Below, piece by piece: positions 1-8,361 of a stretch of 20,357 nt of DNA; position 1 is the stretch's first letter; the number at the start of each line of letters is the position of its first letter. Both the position numbers and the translations under genes were made by a program. This DNA comes from Oscillospiraceae bacterium (GTDB lineage Bacteria > Bacillota_A > Clostridia > Oscillospirales > CAG-272). The notes under the pieces are model-generated. The model was not told where the DNA came from. It ran no database searches and saw only the letters and a list, made by a program, of their open reading frames with translations. The DNA is taken from the NCBI GenBank assembly GCA_015064665.1, contig SVRU01000048.1, forward strand, positions 1 to 20,357, read 5' to 3'.

Positions 1-861
1 GAGTTTGCGGGACGCGGTGACGAGATCCATATGCATCCGCTTTCCTTTGCGGAATTTATGAGCTATTATAAGGGCGACAAATACGAGGGACTCTCGGAAT
101 ATATGCTTTACGGCGGTATTCCGCTTGTAGTCTTGCGACAAAATTTGCAGGATAAGGCAAAGCTTTTATCAAATCTGTTTGGGGAGATTTATATTTCGGA
201 TATCGTAAAGCGAAACAAGATCAGAAATATCGGAGAGCTTGAAGATCTTTTGAATATTCTTTCTTCGTCCATCGGCTCGCTTACAAATCCCGAAAAGCTA
301 AAAAACACCTTTAAGACGGTCAAAAAATCAAAGATCACCGCCGCAACCATCAAAAAATATATTGATTGCTTTGAGGATTCCTTCTTGATTGATTCGGCAG
401 AGCGATATGATATTAAGGGAAGAAGCTATATCGAAACGCCCAAAAAATATTATTTTTCCGATCTCGGACTCCGCAATGTGCGTATCAATTTCCGTCAGCT
501 CGAGCAAACGCATACAATGGAAAACGTGATCTACAACGAGCTTTGTATGCGCGGATACAGTGTTGACGTGGGTGTAGTACAAATTGCCGAAAAAGACAAG
601 GACGGAAAGGTGACGAGAAAGCAGCTTGAGGTCGATTTCGTTTGCAACCTTGGTTCCAAGCGTTTTTACATTCAATCGGCGTTTTCCATTCCCGACGAGG
701 AAAAACGCTCGCAAGAAATTCGCCCCTTCCGTAAGATTGATGACTCTTTTAAAAAGATCATCGTTACCAAAGATATTGTCGCTCCCTATTATGATGAGCA
801 CGGTATATTGACGGTGAATATTTATGACTTTTTGTTGAATCCGGAATGTATTGAGGGGTAA
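1..861 (+). CDS. AAA-type ATPase with DUF4143 C-terminal domain, 5' truncated by the window edge
   Basis: The reading frame is open from base 1, so the start lies upstream; 286 codons and a TAA stop are visible. The first residues, containing GRGDEIHMHPLSFAEF, are typical of the end of the ATPase core in the AAA_14/DUF4143 family, where the N-terminal part carries the Walker motifs (not visible here). The rest matches DUF4143: a helical middle, then a beta-rich end with E-V-D-F near residue 210 and a YIQSAFSI strand, recalling a PD-(D/E)XK-like fold. Members are common, often multi-copy, in gut anaerobes; they are called predicted ATPases and their role is not settled (toxin, defence or DNA-linked roles have been suggested). 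An in-frame ATG at 31 has no good ribosome site and would remove conserved sequence, so I treat it as internal. The family call is firm; the function is unknown. Confidence 0.85.
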   Translation, partial: EFAGRGDEIHMHPLSFAEFMSYYKGDKYEGLSEYMLYGGIPLVVLRQNLQDKAKLLSNLFGEIYISDIVKRNKIRNIGELEDLLNILSSSIGSLTNPEKLKNTFKTVKKSKITAATIKKYIDCFEDSFLIDSAERYDIKGRSYIETPKKYYFSDLGLRNVRINFRQLEQTHTMENVIYNELCMRGYSVDVGVVQIAEKDKDGKVTRKQLEVDFVCNLGSKRFYIQSAFSIPDEEKRSQEIRPFRKIDDSFKKIIVTKDIVAPYYDEHGILTVNIYDFLLNPECIEG

Positions 862-964
862 TGTATCGTTACTGAAAAGTTTCTGCACTTGTGCAGGAAG
901 TTATCAATATCGATGTGATCAACTTTTTGTTGGATTGCGAAATTGTTTAGACAGGAGAATCTAT

Positions 965-1852
965 ATGGTAAATGAAATTATTAATTTATTGCCATCGGGT
1001 GACTTGAAATCGAAAATAAAAGCAACAAATCACCGGTTTACAGAAAGTGAATTGCTCCAAATAATTTATAACTATGCTCCCACGTTTTATGAAAAACTGG
1101 CTATGTTAGAGCAGTTTTCGACAATTGCTTCTTCTAACGTTGCGGCGTTAGCAAAATCATATATAGAGTATGAGAAAAATAACTTTAATAGATTTATGGA
1201 AGAATCTCCGGGATTTGTCTATGAGTTGCACATCAAGGAAACGCCCGATTCTCATGACGAATGCTATATATGCGCATCTTACAAAGCTGCGCTTGAGTGT
1301 ATTGATCGTTTTTATGAAGAATACGCATCTGTCGATGCGAAGGAAACCGAGAAAACTAAATATAAAATAACGAAGCGGAAGATATTTTTTGAACAAAATA
1401 AATTTGAAGAAGATTCCTATGCTGAATGTGTTTTGGGAGCAAATAAAGTAATTTTGGAAATTTCAGATTTTCAAGCTTCAGCTGATTGTGAATTAGATAC
1501 CCTGTGTTCCGAGTGCAATGAAATCTGTCCGTACAGATGTGATGAATTGAAATTCCCTTGTTTTGCATGTGATTATGCTATCATTAAGTATTTAGATTAT
1601 GAAGAAAAGGAACAATTTGGAGTATCAATTTATTGGAATGATAAATGTGATGGGTTGGGTGAAGAGTTTTATGTAATACCGCTTGATTCTCCGGCAATAC
1701 GAGAGAATCGGTTTGATGATAATTTTTATGAGCATCAGCATATTCCTCTACCACTCGCGACCATTGCGAGAATCGATGAACTGGATGAAGTTATGAGAAA
1801 AAACTACCTTGCATTTGTGGAATATTTAAAAGAAAATCGAAATAGCAAGTGA
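965..1852 (+). CDS. hypothetical protein with a C-terminal cysteine cluster
   Basis: 295 residues. I chose the ATG at 965 because GGAGAA lies just upstream with good spacing, whereas the longer frame from 851 would overlap the preceding gene and add a poor-looking, Cys-rich N-terminus. There is no signal peptide or membrane segment, so it is probably cytoplasmic. The N-terminal half is helical and acidic. Residues 175-202 hold seven cysteines (175, 181, 184, 188, 192, 199, 202) including two C-x2-C pairs, and two more occur at 100 and 103; this suggests a metal site, either structural zinc or an Fe-S cluster. I do not recognise the family. It sits about 100 bp after the DUF4143 ATPase on the same strand and is followed by a strong hairpin terminator, so the two may be co-transcribed. 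The coding call is good; any function is inference. Confidence 0.75.
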   Translation: MVNEIINLLPSGDLKSKIKATNHRFTESELLQIIYNYAPTFYEKLAMLEQFSTIASSNVAALAKSYIEYEKNNFNRFMEESPGFVYELHIKETPDSHDECYICASYKAALECIDRFYEEYASVDAKETEKTKYKITKRKIFFEQNKFEEDSYAECVLGANKVILEISDFQASADCELDTLCSECNEICPYRCDELKFPCFACDYAIIKYLDYEEKEQFGVSIYWNDKCDGLGEEFYVIPLDSPAIRENRFDDNFYEHQHIPLPLATIARIDELDEVMRKNYLAFVEYLKENRNSK

Positions 1853-1936
1853 TATTTGTTACTATATGACATCACCAAAGGAAGAGGAGTGTGTTATAAT
1901 AGGGACAACACATTTTAACAAAAAATTCATAAAAAT

Positions 1937-1978
1937 AAAGGTAATGCCAGTCTGTTTTCGGAAAAGCATTACCTTTTT
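1937..1978 (+). terminator. intrinsic terminator, probably bidirectional
   Basis: An 11-bp perfect stem, AAAGGTAATGC (1937-1947) with GCATTACCTTT (1966-1976), encloses an 18-nt loop and continues into a T-run on the plus strand. On the minus strand the T-rich stretch opposite 1928-1935 follows the stem. It lies between two convergent genes, the Cys-cluster protein and the XRE regulator, and the regulator's stop codon overlaps its edge. Confidence 0.8.
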
Positions 1979-2303
1979 ACGTTATATCATTTGTTAGTTT
2001 AATTATTTCCAGTATATATTTCTTTTTCTTCGAGTCAAGCTTGCGGATTTCGGAGAGTAACTCGGATTCCATATATTCGCTCGAGTTGGTCGCACTTTCG
2101 GATATGAAGCTTGCAATATCGCATTCAAGTATGCTTGAAATTGCACCAAGAAGATCAAGACTGATTTTTGTTATACCTCGTTCAACCTGACTTACGTATC
2201 CAATAGATACGCTAAGCTTTTCCGCAAGGACATCTTGTGTGATTCCTTTAAGCTTGCGAGCCTTTTTGATTCGCTCACCGATTAATTTATAATCAACGTT
2301 CAT
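1977..2303 (-). CDS. XRE-family transcriptional regulator
   Basis: 108 residues from the ATG at 2303, which has GGAGAAA directly upstream on the minus strand. A longer frame reaching 2402 would add a hydrophobic stretch and run through the likely promoter, so I reject it. Residues about 8-62 form a standard Cro/CI-type helix-turn-helix: IGERIKKARKLKGITQDVLAEKLSV, then SIGYVSQVERG, then the closing helix LLGAISSILE. A short helical, charged tail (about 78-104) could dimerise. It is divergently transcribed from the large surface lipoprotein, with about 170 bp between the start codons, so control of that gene and of itself is the natural guess. An inverted repeat at 2370-2391 is a candidate operator. 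The family is sure; the target is inferred from position only. Confidence 0.92.
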   Translation of the reverse strand: MNVDYKLIGERIKKARKLKGITQDVLAEKLSVSIGYVSQVERGITKISLDLLGAISSILECDIASFISESATNSSEYMESELLSEIRKLDSKKKKYILEIIKLTNDIT

Positions 2304-2334
2304 TTTTTCTCCTTTCCTAATATCTTCTACATAA

Positions 2335-2340
2335 ATTATA
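2335..2340 (-). promoter_or_regulatory. -10 box for the XRE regulator
   Basis: On the minus strand this reads TATAAT, about 30 bp upstream of the regulator's ATG. No convincing -35 hexamer lies 16-18 bp further upstream, which would suit a weak or regulated promoter. This is a motif match only. Confidence 0.5.
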
Positions 2341-2369
2341 CAACACCAATAGCTTAAAAAGAAGATACT

Positions 2370-2391
2370 AATAACTAAAAATAAAGTTATT
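2370..2391. promoter_or_regulatory. inverted repeat, candidate operator in the divergent region
   Basis: The arms AATAACT (2370-2376) and AGTTATT (2385-2391) are perfect complements separated by 8 bp. The site lies between the regulator's -10 box and the -35 box of the lipoprotein promoter (2396), where an XRE-type dimer could control both. The region is AT-rich, so a chance repeat or an UP-like element is also possible. Confidence 0.35.
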
Positions 2392-2395
2392 GCTA

Positions 2396-2424
2396 TTGAC
2401 ATAAATGAAAAAAAGTGATATCAT
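2396..2424 (+). promoter_or_regulatory. sigma-A promoter of the collagen-like/LRR lipoprotein gene
   Basis: A perfect TTGACA (2396-2401), a 17-bp spacer and TATCAT (2419-2424) are present. Transcription would start near 2431, giving a leader of roughly 43 nt that carries the AAGGAG ribosome site at 2461-2466. Confidence 0.8.
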
Positions 2425-2473
2425 ATAAACAATCAAAGTTGAATAATGATCATTTTAACAAAGGAGAAAAGAA

Positions 2474-5400
2474 ATGAAAAAACTTTTGATTTTAGTCTTG
2501 TCAATCTTGCTTTGCTTCGCTTTGATTGCTTGCAATAAAGGAGAGACAGGACCACAAGGCGAGCAAGGACCACAAGGCGAGCAAGGAGCACAAGGTGAAC
2601 AAGGCCTACAAGGTGAACAAGGACCGCAAGGCGAAAATGGACCGCAGGGACTTCCGGGTGAAAACGGAGTTGGCATAGTTTCTATCGTAAAAATTTCAAC
2701 CGAAGAAAACGTTGATACGTATAGAATTCTATATTCGGATGAAAGCGAGAGCTTCTTTAACGTTACAAACGGAAAGGACGGTTCTGATGGAAACGATGGC
2801 AAGGACGGAAGTAACGGCTCCAACGGCAAGGACGGCGTAGGAATCAATAACGTAACCGTTAATAAAGACGGAGAGGCTGTTTTTGAAATGACGAACGGCG
2901 AAGTTCTTAACATTGGAAAAATCGTTGGAGTTAACGGTGAAGATGGAAAAGATGGTGCTGATGGCGTTGGTATTGCCAACGTTGCATTAAACGGTAACAA
3001 CCTTGTAATTACTCTCACAAATGGAACTGTAATCGACCTTGGTAACATCAAGGGTGTTGACGGTGAGGATGGAAAAGATGGCGTAAACGGTAAAGATGGT
3101 ATATCCATCACTAAGTCCGAAATCAATGCGGATGGCGAGCTTGTATTCACGTTCTCTGACGGAAGCACTGTAAACGTAGGCAAAGTTGTTGGCTCTAACG
3201 GAACCAATGGCAACAACGGCTCTAACGGTGCTGACGGTGAAGATGGCAAAGATGGTGCTGATGGCGTTGGCATCACCAATGTTGCATTGAATGGCAACAA
3301 TCTTGTAATCACTCTTACTAACGGTACCGTAATCGATCTTGGCAACATCAAGGGTGCTGACGGTAAAGACGGTGTTGACGGTGAGAATGGAAAAGATGGC
3401 GTAAACGGCAAAGACGGAATCTCTATCACCAAGTCTGAAATCAATGCGGATGGCGAACTTGTGTTCACGTTCTCCAACGGAAACATTATAAACGTAGGTA
3501 AAGTAGTTGGAACGGATGGTAAGGATGGAGCAAACGGCTTTAATGGTTCTGACGGAGCAGACGGCGAGGACGGAAAAGATGGCGCTGACGGTAAAGACGG
3601 AAAAGATGGCGTTGACGGTGTATCTGTAATTAAATCCGAAATCAATGCAAATGGCGAGCTTATACTCTCCTATTCTAATGGTACAAACACCAACCTTGGC
3701 AAAGTTGTTGGCGTAAATGGTACTGACGGCGCAGACGGTGTTGGCATCCAAACCGTAAAGGTTGATGAAAACGGAAATCTTTCCGTTACTCTCACTACAG
3801 GCGTTACGCTCAATCTCGGCAATATTAAAGGTCCTCAGGGCGATAGAGGTGACAACGGTATTGATGGTGTAAGCGTTGTAGATGCAGAAATTAACAACGA
3901 CGGCGAACTTATTTTCACTCTTTCAAATGGTGAAAAAATTAACGTTGGCAAGATTATCGGTTCTAACGGTATAAACGGCTCGAACGGTACGAATGGCGTT
4001 GACGGTGTTGGTATCAAGGGAATCGCGTTCAATGCCAACGGTGAGCTTATTATCACTCTGACCGATAACAGTACAATTAACTGTGGCAGGGTTCCCGCTT
4101 GCAGTCATTCCTATTCCTCTTGGAGTATCGTTTCAGAGGCAAATTGTACTTCTATGGGCGTTAAAGTACGTACTTGTTCCAAGTGCGGATTTGAGGATTA
4201 TGACTTTGTATCCTCGCTTGGTCACAGCTACAAGAATACTGTTGTAAGCGCAACTTGTACCGAACAAGGTTATACTTTGCACGAATGTAGCAAGTGTGAT
4301 TATGAGTATCGTGACACCTATACGGCAAAGGCAGTACATAACTATGGAGCTTGGAGCGAGATGCTTTCAACTTGCACAACTAAGGTACTTTGTCAATCTT
4401 GTACCATATGCGGTTCTTCCGCAATTAAGAGCGAAAGTGGTTCTTGGCATAATTATACGACAAGTGTTATAGCTCCCACCTGCTCCGAACAAGGCTATAC
4501 GCTTCATTCTTGTTCGAATTGTGGAAGCAACTATAAAGATACTTTTGAGGTTGCGACAGGCGAGCATAATCTTGTTGATTTCTATGTAATTGTTTCTACT
4601 TGTGCGGAGCGAAGAGTGCTCAAGACATGTACAACTTGTCATATTAATGCTGAAGTGGAAGAAGAAACTATTGTCCAGCATGATTTCGTTGATAAAGTGT
4701 GTAGCCGCTGCGGTGAAGAAGATTGTAGCAAAGGTTTGCAATATTCGCTTCTTGATGATGGAACATATTCTATTGTGGGAATTGGTACTTGTATTGATGC
4801 TGATATATATATACCGGGATATTATAATGATATACCTGTAACATCAATAGCGTATGGTGCATTCCGATCTTGCAACCTTATAGAAAGCGTGGTTACAGGA
4901 CGAAACATCAAGGTTATCGATTCCCGTGCGTTTGCAGATTGCACTAATCTCGTTAGCATCACCATTTGCAATGCGGTTATGGATATCAAGGAAATGGCTT
5001 TTGTTAACTGTGATAATTTGGAGAATATTTACTTCAACGCAGTTGAAATGCGGGATTTGTCATATTCTAGTTCAGTATTTCAGGGTGCTGGGCAAAGCGG
5101 AAATGGAATTGAGGTAACTATAGGCAAAGATGTAACTAGAATTCCAAAATTTTTGTTTACAGTATCAGGCAATATACCTTCGTTTTTCCCCAATATTTCA
5201 AGCGTGATTTTTGAAGGGAATAGTGCTTGTACCAGCATTGGAAGTTGTGCTTTTGAAAATTGTATCAGCTTAACAAGAGCAACTATCGGAGATAATGTAG
5301 TAACCATAGAGGAAAGCGCGTTCGAACACTGTTCTAATCTTACTGAGTTGACACTCGGTAATAATGTCGCTATCTTTGGAGATTATGCGTTTGCTTATAC

Positions 5401-6175
5401 AAACATTTCATGTTTGGCTATGCCAAATTCTGTTACGACTATTGGTGATGGTGCATTTGCATCGTGCTCAAATTTAAATAGCGTAACAATAGGGACAAAT
5501 GTTTCTAGCATTGGAAATTTTGCTTTTGGCAGTTGTACCAGCCTAGAAAAAATAAGCATTCCTCAAAATATTTCAAGTATTGGTTTTGGTGCATTTGGTA
5601 ATTGTATAAGTCTTTATGAAATATACTATAATGTTCCGAATATGACTGATCGTGATAATGGATCGACAATATTTGGTAAAGATGAATTGGGGCAGAATAT
5701 TAAGGTAATTATCGGCAAGGATGTAGTTCGAATACCCACAAATTTGTTTTATGATAACCTTAGAATTTCAACAGTCGAATTTGAAGAAGGCGGAATTTGC
5801 GAGAGCATTGGAGAAAGTGCATTCTATGGTTGCGAAAATCTCACCGAAATCGTAATGAGTAATACTATTACAACAATTGGAGAATATATTTTTAAAGATT
5901 GCACTAACCTTTCAAGGGTTGTGTTATCGTCTAATATGATCAGCATTAGTTATTCGGCATTCCGAAACTGTACAAATCTTGTCAGCATAACAATCCCTAG
6001 TAACATAAATAAAATTGATAGCTATGCATTCTATGGTTGTGAAAAACTTTCAAGTGTTACGTTCGAAAATACTAATAATTGGAACCGCGCTACTTCGTTG
6101 GAACTTCAAAATACAGCAACTGCCGCAACATATCTAATTAGCACATATCCGTATAGTGAATGGAAACGCAGTTGA
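2474..6175 (+). CDS. giant surface lipoprotein: collagen-like repeats, repeat modules, Cys-rich repeats and BspA-type LRRs
   Basis: 1233 residues; the start is fixed by AAGGAG 7 nt upstream. Residues 1-20 are a lipoprotein signal ending in the lipobox LIAC, so C20 should be lipidated. Residues 23-66 are collagen-like G-P-Q/G-E-Q triplets. Residues 65-540 hold about ten modules of 31-36 residues (for example 209-240) with a G-V/I-S-I-x-K-x-E-I start, an N-G turn and an N-V/L-G-K-V/I-x-G end, linked by G-x-D/N-G tracts. Residues 543-752 carry C-x2-C repeats with [11 protein letters not shown] motifs, possibly zinc-binding. Residues 760-1201 are LRR_5/BspA repeats of the C-x-N/S-L-x-x-x-x-I type. 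No LPXTG or S-layer anchor is seen, so the lipid is the only visible anchor. BspA-type LRR proteins often bind host or bacterial partners; an adhesin role is inferred. It is expressed divergently from an XRE regulator. Confidence 0.9.
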   Translation: MKKLLILVLSILLCFALIACNKGETGPQGEQGPQGEQGAQGEQGLQGEQGPQGENGPQGLPGENGVGIVSIVKISTEENVDTYRILYSDESESFFNVTNGKDGSDGNDGKDGSNGSNGKDGVGINNVTVNKDGEAVFEMTNGEVLNIGKIVGVNGEDGKDGADGVGIANVALNGNNLVITLTNGTVIDLGNIKGVDGEDGKDGVNGKDGISITKSEINADGELVFTFSDGSTVNVGKVVGSNGTNGNNGSNGADGEDGKDGADGVGITNVALNGNNLVITLTNGTVIDLGNIKGADGKDGVDGENGKDGVNGKDGISITKSEINADGELVFTFSNGNIINVGKVVGTDGKDGANGFNGSDGADGEDGKDGADGKDGKDGVDGVSVIKSEINANGELILSYSNGTNTNLGKVVGVNGTDGADGVGIQTVKVDENGNLSVTLTTGVTLNLGNIKGPQGDRGDNGIDGVSVVDAEINNDGELIFTLSNGEKINVGKIIGSNGINGSNGTNGVDGVGIKGIAFNANGELIITLTDNSTINCGRVPACSHSYSSWSIVSEANCTSMGVKVRTCSKCGFEDYDFVSSLGHSYKNTVVSATCTEQGYTLHECSKCDYEYRDTYTAKAVHNYGAWSEMLSTCTTKVLCQSCTICGSSAIKSESGSWHNYTTSVIAPTCSEQGYTLHSCSNCGSNYKDTFEVATGEHNLVDFYVIVSTCAERRVLKTCTTCHINAEVEEETIVQHDFVDKVCSRCGEEDCSKGLQYSLLDDGTYSIVGIGTCIDADIYIPGYYNDIPVTSIAYGAFRSCNLIESVVTGRNIKVIDSRAFADCTNLVSITICNAVMDIKEMAFVNCDNLENIYFNAVEMRDLSYSSSVFQGAGQSGNGIEVTIGKDVTRIPKFLFTVSGNIPSFFPNISSVIFEGNSACTSIGSCAFENCISLTRATIGDNVVTIEESAFEHCSNLTELTLGNNVAIFGDYAFAYTNISCLAMPNSVTTIGDGAFASCSNLNSVTIGTNVSSIGNFAFGSCTSLEKISIPQNISSIGFGAFGNCISLYEIYYNVPNMTDRDNGSTIFGKDELGQNIKVIIGKDVVRIPTNLFYDNLRISTVEFEEGGICESIGESAFYGCENLTEIVMSNTITTIGEYIFKDCTNLSRVVLSSNMISISYSAFRNCTNLVSITIPSNINKIDSYAFYGCEKLSSVTFENTNNWNRATSLELQNTATAATYLISTYPYSEWKRS
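2741..4090 (+). repeat. intragenic repeat array in the lipoprotein gene
   Basis: About ten repeat modules alternate with G-x-D/N-G linkers. The best pair is offset by exactly 300 bp: 2981-3055 and 3281-3355 encode the same 25 residues but differ at 12 of the 25 codons, all by synonymous changes. The other modules align less closely. Boundaries are approximate. Confidence 0.8.
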
Positions 6176-6564
6176 TTAAATATCTTTCTGTCATTTTTGA
6201 GCATTCACATTTGAGTTGAATAAGTTTCGTCGCGATTCTAATTGATATATTAAAAGTTTAGTGACAACTTACCGATAATAAAATGGCGAAAGAAAACATA
6301 ATTGATATAGTTGAAAATATCATATCTTAGTATGCTCATTTACTGGTCGCGAGTTGATAAGCCGATGAAGCATATAAGACTCATTTCTAAGTTGCACAGC
6401 ATTATCTTGTAACAATATTAATAAATCAAAGTTTTTACCCCTCTCGGTCGATGATATGCACCCAAAAAGCTAGACACTTTTGGGGTGCATATCAGATGCG
6501 AGAGGGGCTTTTCTTTCGAAAAGTTCCGGAAACTGTTATACTGTAGTGCTTCGCAAATCCAACA
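6176..6564. other. 389-bp gene-free region between lipoprotein and spoIVB
   Basis: It lies between the convergent lipoprotein gene and spoIVB. From 6176 to about 6437 it is AT-rich, and I see no ORF, promoter pair or RNA gene in it. A long nested palindrome occupies 6438-6507 (separate entry). A small hairpin, CTTTTC-TTTC-GAAAAG, follows at about 6508-6523. The lipoprotein stop is some 260 bp from the nearest clear terminator. Confidence 0.7.
6438..6515 (+). terminator. long nested palindrome acting as a terminator; possible IS3-end remnant
   Basis: The outer arms CCCCTCTCG (6438-6446) and CGAGAGGGG (6499-6507) are perfect complements. After a short internal loop, an inner stem from GATATGCACCC (6453-6463) pairs with GGGGTGCATATC (6482-6493) with one bulge and continues through A4/T4. 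On the plus strand the stem is followed by CTTTTCTTT, suiting a terminator for the lipoprotein gene; the minus strand has no T-run. The inner loop contains CCCAAAAAGCTAGACAC, which resembles terminal sequences of IS3-family elements as I remember them. Confidence 0.6.
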
Positions 6565-7719
6565 TTATGCTGCCTTGGGTATTGCTTCGCTCTGTGCCGC
6601 GGATAACATATTCTCAATAAATATTCCATACCCCTCGGTTGGATCAGCTACCAATACATGAGTAACTGCGCCGACGAGCTTGCCGTCTTGGATAATTGGG
6701 CTGCCGCTCATACCTCTGACTATTCCGCCAGTTAATGCGAGGAGCGTGTCGTCTGTAACACGTATTTTGAAGGATTTTGATTCGGCGGACGTACGCTCTA
6801 TATCATAGATTTCGATTTTATATTCATCCTTGACTCCGCTTTTTATAGTTGAAATAATAGTAGCTGAGCCTTCTTTGATCTCATCCCGGTGAGCAATAGG
6901 AATTGGTGCGCTTGCTTTGGCATTGGACTGTATAGCCTCGCTCTTCAAAGTGCCGAAAACTCCGCAGCTTGTATTTTTATCCACTGTACCTAAGATTTTG
7001 TCTGTGAGGACGCCTCTAAGCTCCCCGGGTTTTGCCTTTTCTCCGCGCTTTGCGCCGGCTAAAATTACGCCCGTAACCTCACCGCGTGTCATTTTTAACA
7101 CGTCTGATGAGTCTTTAGCGCATATACCGTGTCCAAGTCCTCCAAAGGCGAGCGTTTCTGGATCGTAGTAGGTTATAGTACCTATTCCCGAAGCGCCGTC
7201 CGTCAGCATAACGCCAAGATGATATTGGCTTCCCACGGGGTGGGGCGTAAGGTCGAATTTGATTTTTTTACCGTTTCTCAATACCTCGAATTCAAGAGCA
7301 TTGCCATCCGATGAATTAACCATGTCCTTGACTTCTGATATTGTAGAGATTTCTTTTCCGTCAATAGATAATATTCTGTCGTCAACACGGAGCGGAGAAT
7401 CGTCGGTTTCGTTGATTACTTTCGACACGGTAACGTGGCTTCCGCTTATTTTAACCCCGAAGGCGTCTCCTCCGGGGCATAGATATATATCCTTGCTCGC
7501 TTGTTTTTGTTCTTTTTTGCCGAATATCAGTTCGAAAAATCGAGAACCGACTTCAATCGAATCTCCCATAGAAGAGCCGACCGAAGCTTCCCGTTCCAAA
7601 GGATTTGTGCCTTCGCTGATTAGTTCTTCGGCAAAGGCGCTTATCCCCGAGGAAAGCAAAAGAGTGGCACTGAGCAGGGCAAATAAAAGACTTTTTGTTA
7701 TTCGGTTTATCTTTTTCAT
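6565..7719 (-). CDS. spoIVB: SpoIVB sporulation serine protease (S55 family)
   Basis: 384 residues, slightly shorter than the Bacillus protein. The start is fixed by AAAGGA 8 nt upstream. Residues 8-30 form a hydrophobic signal/anchor ending near AFA. A PDZ domain spans about 85-158 (GDAFGVKISG, then SPLRVDDRILSIDGKEI). The S55 peptidase domain follows, with the likely catalytic His197 in GLGHG and Ser338 in RGMSGSPI, ending in HVLVADPTEGYGIFIE. In known spore formers SpoIVB is made in the forespore, secreted into the intermembrane space, and cleaves SpoIVFA to trigger pro-sigma-K processing. Upstream, a weak forespore-type signal (TGAATG at 7776-7781, GGTGATTTAA at 7748-7757, minus strand) is seen but is not convincing. 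The usual spo0A neighbour is absent: the next gene downstream is the convergent lipoprotein. The call is firm. Confidence 0.95.
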   Translation of the reverse strand: MKKINRITKSLLFALLSATLLLSSGISAFAEELISEGTNPLEREASVGSSMGDSIEVGSRFFELIFGKKEQKQASKDIYLCPGGDAFGVKISGSHVTVSKVINETDDSPLRVDDRILSIDGKEISTISEVKDMVNSSDGNALEFEVLRNGKKIKFDLTPHPVGSQYHLGVMLTDGASGIGTITYYDPETLAFGGLGHGICAKDSSDVLKMTRGEVTGVILAGAKRGEKAKPGELRGVLTDKILGTVDKNTSCGVFGTLKSEAIQSNAKASAPIPIAHRDEIKEGSATIISTIKSGVKDEYKIEIYDIERTSAESKSFKIRVTDDTLLALTGGIVRGMSGSPIIQDGKLVGAVTHVLVADPTEGYGIFIENMLSAAQSEAIPKAA

Positions 7720-7791
7720 CGGTGAATTCCTTTATTGAGAGCTGGTGTTAAATCACCGCAATTTTAATTTGCCCGCATTCAAGCTTTATAT

Positions 7792-7807
7792 CCTTAACAA
7801 TTTAAGG
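7792..7807. repeat. short perfect inverted repeat upstream of spoIVB
   Basis: CCTTAA-CAAT-TTAAGG is a perfect 6-4-6 inverted repeat between the upstream unit's terminator and the spoIVB start. It could be a protein-binding site or a small hairpin; no function is known. Confidence 0.35.
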
Positions 7808-7813
7808 CAACAA

Positions 7814-7844
7814 AAAAACGGATGCTCGGCGAACATCCGTTTTT
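7814..7844 (-). terminator. terminator of the PrsA-like lipoprotein operon
   Basis: An 11-bp stem, AAAAACGGATG (7814-7824) with CATCCGTTTTT (7834-7844), has a 9-nt loop. It lies 14 bp beyond the stop of the 167-residue gene, and on the minus strand the stem runs into seven T's. It separates that unit from spoIVB. Confidence 0.88.
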
Positions 7845-7857
7845 AATTAAAAAATCA

Positions 7858-8361
7858 TTAAAGTTGTTTGTTATTAAACACATATACCAACGTATTGTAA
7901 ACAATTCTTGTCGTAATCGAGTTAACGTACGGTACAGAGTTAGGCATAAATTCTATTTCGATATGCGCTGATTTATCATCAAACGTTATATCAAAACCGC
8001 CTTCGTTCGCAAGAGTCTTGATTTCTTTGCGAAGCTCGTCTGAGATAACGGACGTATCAAATTCCCAATCCATTGAGATTGCGTCCGCGTTTTCGCTGAA
8101 TCTTATAACTATCAGCTCTCTTGCGAACACCGCTTTTACAAGGCTTTTAATAACTATCGCGAAGTTTTCAATACAGATGAAAATGCTTTTGTAGCCAAAG
8201 CGTGTAAGATATGCGTCGAAGCAGCCCTTGTAAAACGTTTTTAGGAATTCATACGTTTCTACGACAAGCTCGTCAGCTCCAACTAATGAAAGATGCTTAC
8301 CCTTTTCGTTAAGAGGAAGGCTTTCGGGCGGAAATTTTGTCAATTTTCTTCTTACTATCAT
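7858..8361 (-). CDS. hypothetical protein, translationally coupled to the PrsA-like lipoprotein
   Basis: 167 residues. Its ATG overlaps the stop of the upstream lipoprotein gene in an ATGA, the classic sign of translational coupling, so the start is well supported although no separate strong ribosome site is seen. There is no signal peptide; two moderately hydrophobic helices (about 50-90) are followed by an alpha/beta section containing ISDELRKEIKTLANEGGFDITFDDKSAHIEIEF. This part faintly recalls the ATP-binding fold of histidine kinases, but I see no N, G1 or G2 box, so it may only be a resemblance. I do not recognise the family. A strong terminator ends the unit just downstream. Confidence 0.75.
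   Translation of the reverse strand: MIVRRKLTKFPPESLPLNEKGKHLSLVGADELVVETYEFLKTFYKGCFDAYLTRFGYKSIFICIENFAIVIKSLVKAVFARELIVIRFSENADAISMDWEFDTSVISDELRKEIKTLANEGGFDITFDDKSAHIEIEFMPNSVPYVNSITTRIVYNTLVYVFNNKQL

Noticed and set aside
883..896. CTGCAC-TT-GTGCAG hairpin after the ATPase gene as a terminator
   Set aside because: The loop is only 2 nt and no T-run follows; it may be chance.
851..964. N-terminal extension of the Cys-cluster protein
   Set aside because: It overlaps the upstream gene; the ATG at 965 has the ribosome site.
1895..1900. TATAAT after the Cys-cluster gene as a promoter
   Set aside because: No -35 partner, and no plus-strand gene begins before the terminator at 1937.
2304..2402. 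hydrophobic N-terminal extension of the XRE regulator, which would make it membrane-bound
   Set aside because: It would run through the probable promoter, and the ATG at 2303 has a strong ribosome site directly upstream.
2455..3645. 396-residue minus-strand ORF, very rich in Pro and Ser
   Set aside because: It lies antisense to the collagen-like repeats; Gly-X-Y coding DNA read backwards gives Pro/Ser-rich open frames. It has no independent ribosome site or recognisable domain.
2987..3751. 254-residue minus-strand ORF within the lipoprotein gene
   Set aside because: Another frame opened by the same repeat composition, with no motif or plausible start.
7748..7781. sigma-F/sigma-G promoter for spoIVB
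   Set aside because: Expected biologically, but the boxes match poorly, so it was not entered as a feature.
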